DNA of 64,000 bases. Origin: Climacteris rufus (taxonomy: Eukaryota > Chordata > Aves > Passeriformes > Climacteridae). Shown one piece after another: positions 12,371 through 26,573 of the stretch. Location: assembly GCA_013398175.1 (NCBI GenBank), contig VZRZ01002180.1, forward strand, positions 1 to 64,000, written 5' to 3'. Position 1 is the first letter of the stretch; every line of letters begins with the position of its first letter. Both the position numbers and the translations under genes were made by a program. The notes beneath the pieces are model-generated. The model was not told where the DNA came from, made no database searches, and saw only the letters and a list, made by a program, of their open reading frames with translations.

Positions 12371-15300
12371 ATATTGAAGATAAATTATTCTTTTGCTTTT
12401 TTGAGACATTCTGCACAGTTATAAAAGGTTCTGAATATAAACCACCAATCATGAAAATTCTAGAGATTTTCCATTTGTCTCTAAAGAATAGCATATAATA
12501 CATGTAATGTGCCATGAAGAAGTCTGTACTTACCAAAATTCAATAGATCTTCACCCAAATTTCACTGAGAGCTATAAAATATTTTGGAATCTATCTTGAT
12601 GTTTGTGCTTTTATGGAAGAATATTGCAATGCAAGCAATCTTATTTTCTAAGTGTTGTAGCAACTCTAAAATAGCTCTTAGTTTTTGTTCAGTATCTCAG
12701 TGGTATTCAGAAGGTTGAAAGGTTGAGTAGGCTATCTACAAAGTCAGGTTTTTGCTTCTAAACATTTTACAAAATTAAAGGAGCAATTTGATTCAATTAT
12801 TATTATTAAATGGCAACTTAAAGTGGAAAACTTGGAACTGAAACATACCTATTTAAAAATAAACATTCACACATACAGGGCTCTGCACTGTTTTCATTGC
12901 CAGTTTAGGCTACACAATTAATCAGTGCTTCTGTTATCTTGATAATCTGTCTGCTTGCTGTTGTAAATAACTTACACTTGCTGGTGAAGTTGCTGACAGC
13001 TATTTAGGCTTTCAGCTTTCAAATATTCTTCTAATTGTACATGTTTGTGGCTTCTAAAAGCATTTGCTTCTGAGATAATTTTTGCGGCTAATGTACCTTG
13101 AAGTCTTGCTGTTTGTTAGCATTTGTTTTCTTCAGAGTTGTATTTCCAAAGTGTGAATCTCTCTAATACACTTAATTCACCTGAGATTATAAAGCAACCC
13201 AGTTGCTTTTCCTGAAAAATCTTACCTTGTTTGTGAGATTGGTTTATCTTTGTGAAGGCAGGATGTTCTCCTGTAATGCCACATGTAACCCATGAAACCT
13301 TGCACCTTGGGGAAGGATGCGCACATGAAATTTTCACACTTATGCCTGCATGGAGCCAGGAAATTGGGCTGAAGGGAATTCTGTAGGGAGCAGGTGGGAT
13401 GGCTTCCATGTTCTTCCCTAACCACAGGTGGTGGAAACTGTACCTATATTAGAAAAAAATCTGGTATTCTGAGTATCCCCTCGCATTCCCCAATTTGGCA
13501 GCAGTGTGGAGTCACCCCTCAGCAGAACACAAAGCATACCCTTCCTCCACCTCTCTGCAAACACATTAGCCTGTGCACTTGTAAACTTGGTCTGCGAGCA
13601 GAGGGACCTTTACCCATAGAACATCTTCCATATCAAAAGCTCATAATTGATTCCTGCAGCCCCCTGTGCCTTGGCAGGTATTAGCCAGTTTCAGCAGCAA
13701 GCCCGCTGGACATACAAAGGCTCTCACTTGCTTGTGATCATGCCACTGGCTATGCCAGGAATAAAAAAAGAGATTTCCTGACATGCTCTGCTGCGATCTT
13801 ACCATGAAACAATTCTTCCTCCTGAAATGTTTGGTTTTAGCCCCCGGTGGTAGTTATAAAAGCATGTTAAATACCAGACTTCTCAGTTTGAGACCATCTG
13901 TTTCCCTTGCAATCATGTACCACCCCCACACACGGGTTCCTTGTCACCAGTGTGGTGGTTTCAGCAAAAGACAAAAAGAAAGATATTTTTCTATATGATA
14001 GTTTAGCTAGAAGATGGACCCAGGAAACATGTTCAGGTGGAGGGGGTGTGATTATCCTAGAAATAGAAGAGTGTTTCCCCACAAGTGGAAGGCAGCAGGC
14101 TTCCAGCAGACTCCAGTCATTCAGATCTCTGCTGGCTCTGTGCCTGTGTAAAATCTTGTCCCCCTTGACTGGGGCATAGCTTGCTTTATAAATCAGCAGT
14201 GTTACATGGTGAGCAAGCTGTCTTCACACGTGCTCTCCCAGCATACCTAGAAATGCTTTTGCCAAATTTATTACTGGTGAAATGACAGCTGTTAGGTATA
14301 AAGGGAGTTTACACACTTTCTGTACATTAAGTAATTTGAAACTCAAATTCTGTTTGTGTAGAAATTAGATTACTATTAGGGGGTTTCAGATCAGTCCTTT
14401 TTGTAATAACTAAATAATATGTAGAATCTATAGTTGTGCCAGAAGGACATAAAACTGTAATGAATCATTTTTCTAGCCTTTGCTAATCCCAGAAGAAGCA
14501 GCAACATCTCTTTTGCTGCTGCAGTTGCTTGGAAGGCGGGAGCATCAAGAAATGAATTCAACTTGCATTTGCTAATAGTATATGGGAGATTTCATCATTT
14601 CTCACTGCACCATGCTGGTGATATACTTTGTGCTTATTTGTGTGTTTTTGCCATTGTTTCAAAAACTTTATTTTAAAAAAAATTACTTTAACTCTGCTCT
14701 TTTGGGATCCTTTTGTGTATACTATCTAGTTGGCTTCCTAAATCAAAGGGTGTAGTAGTGAGCTGTGATTTCTCTACCTTTTATTGGTTCTGTCAGTGTC
14801 TGTCTGAGAACTACAGCAGTGTTATTAAAAGCAAGGGCTTACTATACCATGAATCAGCCATGTTTTTTTAAAGAGCTTGGTTCAGTCAAGAAGCTGTAAA
14901 GTTTAGCTGGAAGCTGATGTGAAAGATCATGTGCTGGAAACAGCTTAGTAGCAGCAACACAACTAGGACATAATGAAAATACATACAGAAAAGACAAAGC
15001 CTACAGTCATTTATGAAAATGTATACGGAATTTAAGTATAAGGAAGACTGATTTTCTCAATTTTCTGTGTTTTATAAATTCTTTGAAAAATTATGACTTT
15101 CCCCCTAATTTTTTGTTTACTATTGAACATAATTGTTTATTATCATTTGTTACAATACAGTCTGTTTAAGCTGTTCAGCATACTGCTGTCCTTCACAGCA
15201 TTTGCAAAAAAAATAGTGAACACTACAGATGTCTCATTAAATCACTCTCCATGTCCACCAATGCCTCTGAATTTATAGATTTGCTTACAATGCTGTGCTA

Positions 15301-18300
15301 GGTAGGGGAGAATTTCATTGATAAGCTACATGAACTGGGATAGGTTGAAAGGTAGTTTTTGCTTCAACTCTGAGCAATTCAAAGTTTAAATTTAATTTGA
15401 AGGTTAATGACTCAGTCTTCCTTCTGAAAAGGGCAGCAGCTATACTGGAAACCCAGAACACCTTTTAAGAAATCTTTTGCAATGGATTTGTTCATTTGAT
15501 TGATACCTAACTAGATTTGATTGTCATTAGAATAGAATAATATCTTTCTAAAATGAAGCGTGGTTTTGTTGGGTTTTTTTTCATAAGGAGGAAGAGCAAA
15601 ATTCTAATTCACATGTAAGCCTAAAAAGCTTCTTTAAAGCCATTAGAGAACAATAGTTCTTCAGTTTGCTCTTGTGGAGGCCTCCCCCTATTATGCGTTT
15701 CTCTTCCTTGACACAGTTAAGAGAAAAAAGTATTTGAAAGCTATTTTGGAAGCTTGGTTCCCTACTTTTTTCCCTGACTTTCATAATCTACATATTTCTT
15801 ATACTTAATAACAGATCAATTAATTAATTTGGAGACAAAAATTCATCTGGTGTCCTATTGCTTTACTTTCCTCTTGCTCCAAGGCCCAAGCTACAGTCTG
15901 TAAGAATTTTTGCCTTAACTCTAGAGGCCAGGATTACATTTCTTTCTTAAAAGTCAAGCCTGTAGAGTAAGCATCTCACTTGTGTGTTCCATAAAAGTTT
16001 GATTATTATTACTTTCTAATTAAATTATATATGCTTTCTCATTTTTCTCAGAACTTTTCTCTCATCTGTTTACTTTCATGAGGTCTCCTCTGTGTATTAT
16101 TCATTCAATCTCTTTTCTGTGCAGTTCTACCATTTTTCCCCCATGGTTGTCTTTTCATGTCACTGCCCCTGTTCCTTTTTCATTTCCTCCAAAGCAAAAC
16201 ATGAATCCCTCTTATCTGAGTTATTTCAAATCTGATTAAACAAACTCACCTGTTTTTTCTTGGAAGTTTTATATTGTGTTTTTCCATTCTTGCTTATCTT
16301 TCACGGATTTTATTAGTGTGGCCCTGTGTGTACAGACAAGGTTGAGCATGCAGAAATTGGTGAAGAATTTAATTGCTTATAATAAACTAATTTTAGGGGC
16401 CTTTCAAAGTGCTTTTAGATTTGTAAATTTGCAAAATGTTCAAGGGAGGCATTAACTATTGCAAGTGCATGACAAAAAAAAAATCAGTTGACTTACTAAA
16501 TGCAGAATTTTTTCTCTGGCTCTTGACGTTGAGGAAATCTAGTAGTTTGCTCCTTCATCATGAATGTCAGCCATATGTCAGTTAAAATCAGGTTTAGTAG
16601 TAAAAGAGCCTCTAGATGCTATTTTATGTCTTAGGCAGAAAGGGAGGTTTTTGCAGCACTGTCAGCTGTAAGCATTACAAAATCAAGATTTGTAAGTGTA
16701 TTGTTTCAGGTTAAAGGTTGGAAAGTTTAGGTTTTCTTAACCTGTACAGTAGTAACTATGCTTCTAAAATAAATAGCTTTGGCAAACTGTTTTTCTTGGC
16801 AGTGGTAAGAAATAAAATCAGAAGTCAAAGAAAAACATACACATAGCTCTCTTTGGATTAATGATTTTGGATGGGAACCAAAATTATCTAACACTTGAAA
16901 ATGTTAAGAAATCTATTAGAGAGTCATACATCAGACTGCAACGCATGCAGCATTTAACTCCAGTTAAACATGCAGTATGAGGTGAGTACATTTATTAGCA
17001 CACTGTCATTGTGACTGAAGCAGGATTGTAGAACTTCACTTACTGCTGAAGCATGGTTCTTCTTTTTAACGTTTACTTATAAATCACAACTTCTGCAGTC
17101 AAAATTAAATTTCTGTCTGTATTCTGTATAAACATGAGGTGCAGGGTGAGCAAAGCAGGAAATGGCATACTCTGCATTGTTTTACCTGTGTTTTACAGGC
17201 AGGTTTTGGCTATGTACTCAAAGGTTTTTCAGATTAATTCCAGTCCCTGTCACCATTTCGGAAAGCTGAATTTCTTCTCCCCGTACAAAGTCTTCCAGCT
17301 AGAGTTCTCCCTTTTTGTTTTGTGTTTTGTTTCCTTTCAATGAAAACCTGAATTCTCTGATTAAAAAGTTAGCCTTCAATTTGTTAACTGAAAATGTATT
17401 TCTGCACTGATTTCCATGAGTTAACAGCAAAGAAGGTGGACGGAAGCTAACGATAGTTGCATAACTTTCTCACTTTTGACTCTAAATAAGGATGAAAAAT
17501 GATTTAATTTGTGAATATGCAGAAAAGTCTATTCTGAATAGAAAAAACTGTGATTAAGTGAAATCTGTGGTCTTGGTGATCCCCATCCTCACAGGCTATT
17601 GCTCTAGGACACTACTGTCCCCCAGTGGGAAAAAAATCTGAGCCCACAGTCCTGCTAAACATCTGAACCCCACTGTGGAGAAGCCAGGCCAGGAGCATGC
17701 CACTTTATTCTATTTTGAATCTCTGCATAATGTAAGCTGAGCGTCATTTTTATGTCTCAAGTGAGCAAGCTTTTCTCATTTCTCACAGTGTGATACCAAC
17801 TTTTCTCAGTTTGATCTCCAGGTAAATTGTTGGAAATAACTCAATGACATCTTACCTATGAGGATTTTATTTGGTTTTACAGACCTCAAGTCCTAAAAAG
17901 GAGAATATAAATAATATCTGTTAGTATCCCTGCTAACTACTGTGTAGGTTAGACTGGGTTGGAAAGAGATGGTTTTCAGGTAATACAACAGCAGGACTGG
18001 AAATACACTATTGCTTCTCACTCATCCTGTGTGCATAGTTGCCATCATGCATTTTATGTTATCCTTTTAGTTTCTTTTTCTTGTAAAGCAAAATCCTAAG
18101 TATGTTACCCCAGCAGGTTAAATTTGAATTTCTTTTAACAGTGTTTATGTATTTTTCTTTTTTGTCTTTCTTCTTAAATCGCTCTGGGGATAAAGAAGAC
18201 ACTATTAGGAGGGTCGCTTCCTGAACTAGTTCCACTATAGCATTTTTCACTGAAGCTGACATATTTATCTCAGGTTCAGCTTCCATAAGGTGATTAAGCT

Positions 18301-21300
18301 TTCACAATTCAGTTGAACACTGTCAAAGTCAGTTTACTTTGTTATTTAAAGTGTCTGCCTTATAGATGGTAACATCGTCAGTGGTTTTCCTTGATCCAGG
18401 TGTATTTATTCTCCAAATCTGAGCTGTTTCACCCCGTGCAATTTTGTAACTACCTTCTGTTAGCTGGGCCCTTATATAGGTACCAGATAAGAAGCCATTA
18501 TCACTACATGGTATTTAAATTAAACAAATTTTGCGTGCCATAATACTGACTGCGTGTTACGTATGTATTGAAAGAGTTGATGGAGTGGTTGCAGGCTGGA
18601 GGTGTTTATGTTGGAATGCTTTGAGAATCGATTTCAGCTAATGGAAAAAATGCTTTAAAAGTGAGCTGGTTCTGTTCCCACAGTGAACAACAGAGAGTGG
18701 AAACAACATTTAATAAACCTCTCAGAAGTAAATTCTGCGATTTTTCCTTTCACCACCATCTGTGGAAGAAATGCCTGCTTTCTTCTCAATGGGCAGTATT
18801 TCTTCCTGCAGTGTATTTGTCTTACTCTGTTAGGTATCAAGAGAAACTTCTTTATTTCTTTGGACAAAGAAATATTTGAAAAATATGTTCTGCTTATGTG
18901 TCTTGTAAGGCCTACGTTTTATTGACTTTGCAGATTTTTGTTTAAACGGTCAGTTGATCAAAAATAGCCAACCCTAAGATTGCTTCTTAGCTGCCTCTAA
19001 CTATCTGATTTCCAGGAAACTGAAGAAATTTTGACTGTCTGCATCTTGTTTTACAAATATGGATGCTGCAGATTAAACTCTTTGTTGTACTTGGATTACA
19101 GGGGAACGTTGCATCTTCTGTTTTACCTGTGTACCTCTATTTTAAATATTAGGGCACTTAGAAGATTTGGCAAACCTAACGTTTTATTTGTGAAAATAAT
19201 TCATTATTACATTTGTTGTTGTTTGGAGTGTGTTTTTACTATAGAGTAAAGTATGCAAAGGTGAGGGGCTTACAATAATATTTTTGCTTTACTAATTAGG
19301 TTGATTATATACATATTTAGATTAAGGAAGAGTTTTTGTTCTATTGATCAACCTTGCTGAAAAATCCAAGATTTATTTTCTATTGAGAATTGGCATGATT
19401 TTAAATGCAAGGCATATTTGTTGTGAACCATGAACAATCTTTATGAAACCTGAAGAAGATTTGTGAAAACAGCCTGTAATAAAAATCACACATGCTTCAT
19501 AAAACACTGCTTGATAGATATCACTTGCACCATTAAGAACTAAACGACAAAGGATGTAATTTCAGTTCTGGCATGCAATATTAATCGAAAGGCTTTAAAG
19601 CATCTTGCTGATGGGAACTATGACAACATGACATTGAAGAATTACAAACTAGAGACATCTATCTTAATCAGATTTTCAAAGTAAATGCCATAAAATAGAA
19701 AGTTATGTTATCTATCTTCATAGGGTCACGTATCGTATAGGGTATAGCTTTTTAGCTTGTTTATTCTAAAAATATCAGGGACAAAAAAATGTGCCTTTCA
19801 AGTAAGTTTAAAGCTCAGTACATATACTTTACAACATTTTTGTGAATAGATTAGTAACTGGTGCTTTCTATTTCTGCAGTAAGATTCGAAAACATTATGG
19901 AGAACTGAATTATAAAACAGCTAAGAACACTCAAATATTATCAGTATGAAGTTGTTGAGGGGAAACACTATGCTCAATGGCTGAGAAATAGAAAGATAAA
20001 GTTACAAGTTTACCTTTAACCAGACATATAATGCTCCTGTAGATAGCAAAACTGAAAGACAATGGCAAAAATATTTTTTTTCTTCATTTCCTAAAGCTTG
20101 CAGTTATTTTGCATGACTTGTTTCTTTGTCTTCCTGTGCATATTTAACTGGTAAAGAACAGCATCCTTATAGGGTATGAGAAATTTTCAACATGTACTTT
20201 GAGGTTTAAAATACCAATGGTGCATGTTAGGGACTATCCTACTGCCCTCCAGGGAGCTCCAGCTACTTCTCTCCTCTCTCCATCTGGTCTCAGACAGATA
20301 CCACATGTGAACCATGGGATCATTTTGAGTTTCTCTACAATCAAATAAGTCTTTCTTCCCTTTCAGAGAAGAAGTCTTTATTTCTCTTTAAAAAGTAGAG
20401 TAAGGTTGAGATCTAAAGGAAAATCTGTAATGTGAGTAACAAAATTAGGGTTTTCTTTGTTATTTCTCCCAAACTTAGAATCATAAGCAAGGCAATGCAA
20501 TCTTTCAGAGCATATCCGGCATTAAATTCACTGGTCGTTTCTCACTTCCAAGTAGCTTGACAGGTTGTCAGACCCTACAAGCATTGTACTGATGAGGAGA
20601 CAAACTTTGATCAAGTTACTTGTATGACTTTTGCCCATTTTATATTACAATAAGTATACACACACACACAAGATGCATATCTAGATCAAAGTGTCCTTGT
20701 CACTTCTCCTTATTCTTGTCACCATGTATCTAGCACAGGAGCACAGAGTGCTTCAAAAGGAAGTCAGCAGCAGTGGCTGCAGGTTAATTCTGTTTCCATC
20801 TCTGTGTCCATTAATTGTAAACCAAGCAGAAAAGGATGGGCAAACTGACAACAAATCAGAGTGAAAGGACTCTGCTCTGGTGGTAGGCAGTGTGTCACCT
20901 CATCCCTTGGGTTGAGTGTGTGGTTTGGAACCTTAAAGCAGTTGGCAGAGCAGAGCCAATGTGGATGTGAATAAGGTTAAGCAAATACTTGGAATTAACC
21001 CCAAAACGAACACATAGAGCAAATTGTCATGAATTACTCCTATAGCTTGTAGTAAATGATCAGAAAGGCAGCTTTGAGCCTTGCACACCTTGGCAGAGAA
21101 AAACAGAACTGTCAAAAGACAGATCTGCCTAATTATAAATGAACACTTACATATGCATTTTTTTTCCTAAACAGATAACTATCTTTATGTTTTCATTAAT
21201 TAAATGCAGCTTCTCATGGAAGGTGCTCCCAGACCAGAGACGTCCGGAGTGATTGGTTTTACTAGGCCACAGAATCCCGGAAGCCATGGCCATAGCGGTG

Positions 21301-21343
21301 CAGGTAGCCTTCCTTACCCCTCTGTGAGCAGACACTTGAAAAA

Positions 21344-21363
21344 AGAGCTCCTTTGGGAGCTCT
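21344..21363. repeat. Short perfect inverted repeat
   Basis: The arms AGAGCTCC and GGAGCTCT flank a 4-base loop (TTTG). It lies just after a locally GC-richer 120-base stretch. The stem is short enough to have arisen by chance. Confidence 0.5.
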
Positions 21364-24300
21364 AGGAATAATTAAGCCATAATACTTAGTCTTTTCAGTT
21401 TGCAGAGATTTCTGGGGTAAATCCCACTTATGCTTACAGTACTTTTAGAGATACGACTGTGTGTCAATTAGATAAAATTTCAAGTCCTACAAAGAGTTTT
21501 ATTGAGGAAATCAAACCAGTTCTTATAGAAAGTATGTTTTATTGCCAGCAATCAAGGGCTAGCAGACAAGGGACCAGTGACATTGAAACAAATGGTTGTA
21601 TTTTTTGTTGCAAATTTTCTAAAACATTCAGTCTAGTCCAGATTCTTACTTCTAGTATATATTGTGGATATCTCCTTTACGATGGCAGAGACTCTTCTAA
21701 AGAGAGAATAGAAAAGGAGCAGCTGGACTAGAAAGATGTAGGACTCTCACAGACATAGGTATTGCATTACATTTTGTTCACATTTGAAATGTTTATTTCA
21801 TAATGGAAGATTTTGCTTTTGTATTTGTCCTGGAAACTCCAAGTTCAAGTTAATTATACACTGTTAAAAAGCCTAATCCTTATCAAATGGAAATCATCTC
21901 TTTTTCCTAGATGAGTAGCTAGCTCACAGGTCTCAGTGATCTATCTGTTACAGAAAGACTACCACACAAAATATGAAACAAATGGCTTTTTTTCATGGAT
22001 ACTTGGTCTCCTTTTCTGCTTCTGAATTAACCCCTTTCCGCCACATGGCTCTAGTTACAATAAATATCTCTCCTTCATATGCTGTTCAAATTCTGTAACA
22101 CTTATATGATAAAATTCATTAAATGTGAATTACTTTTTGAAAAATGAAAGAGGAAAGGCTTTTGTTAAAGGCTAAAGAGTTGCATATAATTACCTCTGCA
22201 GTTGAAATGGCTGCTTTGATTCACCGTGATTCCCTAGGGTAAATAACAATTTAAACATGTTTGAAAAAGCCTAGTAACTGTAGTAAGACAGCTTTCTACC
22301 CAAATTCTTGTGACTTTTCCAAGTTCTGTGCATATGTTCACATGCATCACTATCTGATGCTGACTTACACAACAAATGCCTCCAAAATGTGGGGTTTGTT
22401 TGTTGCACCTGAAGGACTTGAAGGCACAGGCTGGTTGCTTGGCCAGTTTACATTTGCTTCTTGCTGCAGAAATCTTCTCTTTGAGATGAATGGGATTGCT
22501 CTACAGTCATTAAGGTCTAGACTGAACACCAATGTTTTAATTGAAACTTAATGTTTTTAGACCTAAGCCTACCTGTACCCATATTTGCTTATTTTTAGTG
22601 TAAATTAGACATTCCCATTTAGATTAAATCAATTAAGATAGCATTTAAAATCCAATTTAAAGCAAAGCAACTGTACCTTTCTGGAATAATTTTTAAGTAT
22701 TTCAATACAATTGCACTTTATCAGATTTGAATGTCTTTTCTTCTGCTAAGTAGTTTGTTGTGAGGGACTCAGCCAAGTCCCATGGCTGCTGTCTTTTCAA
22801 TAACCAAGGGAAGAAGTGTTTCCCTCTAGGATTCCCATTTTCCAACAAACTGGTTGATAGAGAGAAAAGAGGAGTTAAAGGGTCTTGACACTACACGCTG
22901 TGGCACATGCAGGGCTAATTTTTACAGGGTGTGGCATCCAGTGCTGCAGAGTTTATGAAGTACATATCATTTCATGAAATTCCCAATGTCTTTACCAACT
23001 CCTTAAGTACAGAAAGCAAAAAAAACCACTATTGTTCTGCAGTAATGCTGATTTTTCAGGAGAATTGTGTGAATCACTTAACATATATGCCTCAGTTTCC
23101 CTGCATGTGCAGTGAGAATATTTTCAGTGTCACAGGGATGTTGAGAGGCTGTTGCTCCATAAGACTGATAGCTTTGTGTGAAAGCTTCAGTAATACGCAA
23201 CACTGTTCTTTAGCTATTAACTCCTTAAAAGAGTAAAAAATGGAATCTGGCTCCAGTTTAACTGCATTCAAAACATGACTACTGTGATTATTATCTCTTC
23301 CTCACAAATCAGTGATGCGATATAAAGGTTTCTGTAAGAAATTGTGCAGCAATCAGAAGAACTGTGTATTGGGGAAGTCTGTCAGGTTGAAGAAAGGATC
23401 CAAAGAGCAGTCCTCAGTGATCTCTCATTCAGAATGACAGTGCAGGACTGAGGAAATTTAGAGGAATATAGATTTTAGCTCTGTTGATTTATGGAAAATC
23501 TAACCTTGTTAAGCACAATTCTACCTGTAGCTTTTGCACAATTAGAAAAGAAATAAATCATTCCGGATTTTTTAGGCATTTTTTATTTTGTAGAAGCTGT
23601 AGATCCCCTGCCAGTTGAAGCTACCCTCAGACACTAGAAAATGTAACTTTTCAACATCCTATGGAGAGGCAAAGTGGGCTTCGAAGACAAGTGATCTTTG
23701 CCAAATTGCACTTGCTCTGGTCTTCTGGCTCCCTTCTAGCCTCTCTTAATTTCTTTTATATGTTCCTCTGTATCTTCAATGTCAGTAATGTTTATATGTT
23801 ATATAGCAGAAGGGCCTTGTAGGTTCATAGTAAATTTATAGGGGAATAAGCTAAATTCCCCAACAGTGGCCTGAGTAGCTGGCCTATGGTCTGAGTAATA
23901 CATTTTCACTCTTCCAGCATATTATCAGAGTAATTATTAGATCTATGTATTTATTTGGGGAGTACATAAATGTCCTTTACAGAACCTTCACTATCCATCT
24001 TCCTCACTGGTAGTAGAGTGTGTGGGAAGGTCTGACATCTACCTGAGACAATCCTGCAGGCCTGGCACTCACACCTTCCTTTGTGCAAGAGAACAATGGT
24101 GATTAATCCTCTACTTTGTCTTTAGCAGAGAATGGTCCAAGACCTTTAGTACTAAAAATGATAGACTGAAAGATTGATTTTTCACGGAGATTGTATATGA
24201 GAAGAGAAATTAATGAACAAGAGGGATGTCAGAATAATGTTTCAGCTGGTAGGAGCTGCAGTGGAGTAGGGTTTTGCACTGATCATGGCAACACTGTCCA

Positions 24301-24454
24301 AAAAGGCTAAGCAGGTGGGAGAGTCAAAAAAGGGAATAAAAAAGAAAAGTCAGATCCTTAGAACAATTTTAATTGATTTATAGATCTGATTTAAAATAAA
24401 TTAATGTGATTTATTTAATTCTACCTGCCATTTTTCTGTTGTATAATTAACAAC

Positions 24455-24545
24455 TTATACATATGTATTTACATATACATGTGTAAATGCTTACACAGAC
24501 ACGTGTACATATATAATTTTTTATACACACATACACCTATATATT
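24455..24545. repeat. AT/CA-rich alternating simple sequence
   Basis: About 90 bases dominated by alternating purine-pyrimidine steps (ACATATGTA, TACATATACATGTG, CACACATACAC, TATATAT). It is a degenerate microsatellite-like tract. A shorter (CA)n run lies near 20657-20668. Confidence 0.6.
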
Positions 24546-26335
24546 ACAAAATGTAGGGCCACAGTTAATTTTGTGCAAAATTGTGATAAATAGTTTGTAA
24601 TCGAAACCAGAGAAAATTTTAAGCAGATATGGGGAAAATTCTTTGCTCTAGTGTTGGTCTGTTAACTTCCCTTTAGCTGTCTTGTTCGGATATGGCTTAA
24701 TCACATGCAGTGAGACCCTTTGTGCCAATGTTGGTGAAGACAAAGCTGATCAGTTGTATCCTACCTGGAGGGTAATTTTTCATTACTGTATTAGGGATTT
24801 GGTGTTGAAAACCTTATTGGCAGTATAATTGCTGTCATTCTTTTAAGGAGAGATTTAGCATTGCTGTGACAAAAGTCATGTTGACCACACAAAATCATTG
24901 GAAAGGAGAATGGGGTTCTCAAAAAGGAAACTATTCTAAAGACTTGTTTTTTCTATTTAAGCTTAGCATGTCTATTTCTTAACATTCTCATATTGTCTTA
25001 TGTTCACAACCTGGGCAATTGCTCACAGTTAATTTTATAGTAGTCACCTGTAAGTTACTGGAAACGTCTCTTTCAACAGAAAAACTTTTCCCATGTTCTC
25101 TGTACCCGTGTATTGTTATTGAGTTTGTAACAATTTGCAGTTATAACCACTTCCAAATGGGAATTTCTTATGAAAATCAAACAACTAATTTTAAAACTGC
25201 CTGAATGCTTTTGCACTGTGAGAAAAGTGCATGCCCTCTATCTTCTGCTGTGCTTAACACTTGCATTTATATGATGAAGTATGTTCTGCTACATTAGTTT
25301 AGGAAATAGATTGCAATTTGAATTGCGCAGTTGTTAAGTGTTACATGTTTAAGTGTCATCAGTCACTTCTAAATTGTGGTAAATTAAGTGTCTTGCGGTT
25401 TCTTTAGTTTTGTGTGTGTTGTGTTGTATAAGGTTTGTCTTCTGTTTATGACTTATTTGCCACTGATTTTACAGAACAGATTGTTAAAACCTAACATTGA
25501 CGGAGGTATTTGATTGCAGGTTTTGAGGTTTTGGTTTTAAGCTTTATGGGCGTTGTGCGCTTTGGTTAAGTCAAAAAATATTTCCTTTTGTTTTGATGGC
25601 CTGACTCTCTTATCACCTGTGACTTCCTCCAAACTGTAGTTATATTGCATGGTGTGAAATGGGAAAATCTGTTCTGTGTGTGTTCTAATGGATGTGACGG
25701 TCATTAAGTATATGAGTCTTCTGACGTTGTAATCAGATGTGAATCAGTCTGTTAAATATCCATGAAGCAACATCTGCTTCACAGAGTGACCTTCTGCTAA
25801 AGAATACTTAGCATCTATTAGCAGATCATAGTGCAGATCTGCCTTATTTGAAATGCACTAAACTAGAGTAGTCTACTGCTGTTTAGCAACTAGCTTGTAA
25901 TAATTTATTGCAGTTAAATAAAGCTTAAAAAACTCCATTAAATAATTATAGGGATTATATGCATTTCGAAAACCTTTGTGTGCTACTGAAATTACCCATT
26001 TAATTTCAGGGTTGGTTTGTTAAAAAAAGCTGAAGTCTAAAGGCACATTAGGGGATCTGTCAGATGCTATTTTCTGTAGGTGTTAATAAAACCAGATTAA
26101 AAAAAAAAAACTGTAACAAATTAAAACCAAAAGCAATTTTACCATCTGTTGTATATTAATTAGAACTTGGTGTATCAAGGGTAAACTTGCTCTTGCAGAA
26201 TGTCACTGAATGTCTGCTAATAGAATAATATGCAAATATATTAGATGACAGGATTATATTGAATTTCTCACTCTACTTTGGTTGTAGCAAATGCCAAGAT
26301 GTTGTGTAACGAACTTTAATTTTCTTTCTTCTTAG

Positions 26336-26573
26336 AACAACCTCCAAATAACCAAGGCCAGTCGACCCTGCAGCCTTTGCCACCTTCTCACAAGCAACAT
26401 TCAGCACAGCATCACCCATCCATCACCTCACTTAACAGAAACTCACTGACAAATAGGAGGAATCAGAGTCCGGCCCCGCCGGCTGCTTTGCCCGCCGAGC
26501 TGCAAACCACACCTGAGTCAGTCCAGCTGCAGGACAGCTGGGTGCTTGGCAGTAATGCACCACTGGAAAGCAG
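26336..26573 (+). CDS. TENM3: Teneurin-3 cytoplasmic-domain exon
   Basis: This 238-nt exon encodes part of the N-terminal cytoplasmic domain of teneurin-3, a type II neuronal adhesion protein. The acceptor follows a pyrimidine tract ending CTTAG at 26335, and the donor is CAG|GTAATT at 26573/26574. The first two bases complete a codon (phase 1 entry, giving E). There are then 78 full codons, and two bases (AG) are left over (phase 2 exit). The translation contains QPPNNQGQSTLQPLPPSHK, HPSITSLNRNSLTNRRNQ, PAPPAALPAELQTTPES and VQLQDSWVLGSNAPLES, matching vertebrate TENM3. TENM2 has a diverged version here, with VLNSNVPLET at the end. The exon is proline- and serine-rich, as expected of a disordered tail, and GC-richer than its surroundings. 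No start codon is expected; the initiator exon lies upstream of the window. Teneurin-1's cytoplasmic domain is reported to bind CAP/ponsin and to reach the nucleus; for TENM3 this is inference. Confidence 0.97.

Larger units (their letters stand above)
1..26335 (+). other. TENM3: TENM3 intron upstream of first exon in window
   Basis: No recognisable host coding exon was found here. The exon at 26336 enters in phase 1, so its upstream partner must lie 5' of the window and this intron is at least 26.3 kb long. Contents: a GC-rich patch near 5.95-6.18 kb, an endogenous-retrovirus LTR (9.56-10.14 kb), a CR1 fragment (10.23-10.98 kb), a retroviral pol relic (about 11.3-12.4 kb), a small hairpin (21.34 kb) and an AT/CA-rich simple-sequence stretch (24.46-24.55 kb). 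Stretches 1-5950, 6190-9560, 12370-21340 and 21370-26335 look like unique AT-rich intron with short mononucleotide runs. Open stretches of 100-154 codons in them have no recognisable motif, no splice context and no codon character, and I treat them as chance. Confidence 0.75.

Noticed and set aside
13950..14230. Possible LTR starting TGTGGTGGTTT
   Set aside because: I could not find matching CA end, target-site duplication or a clear TATA/polyadenylation arrangement; evidence too weak.
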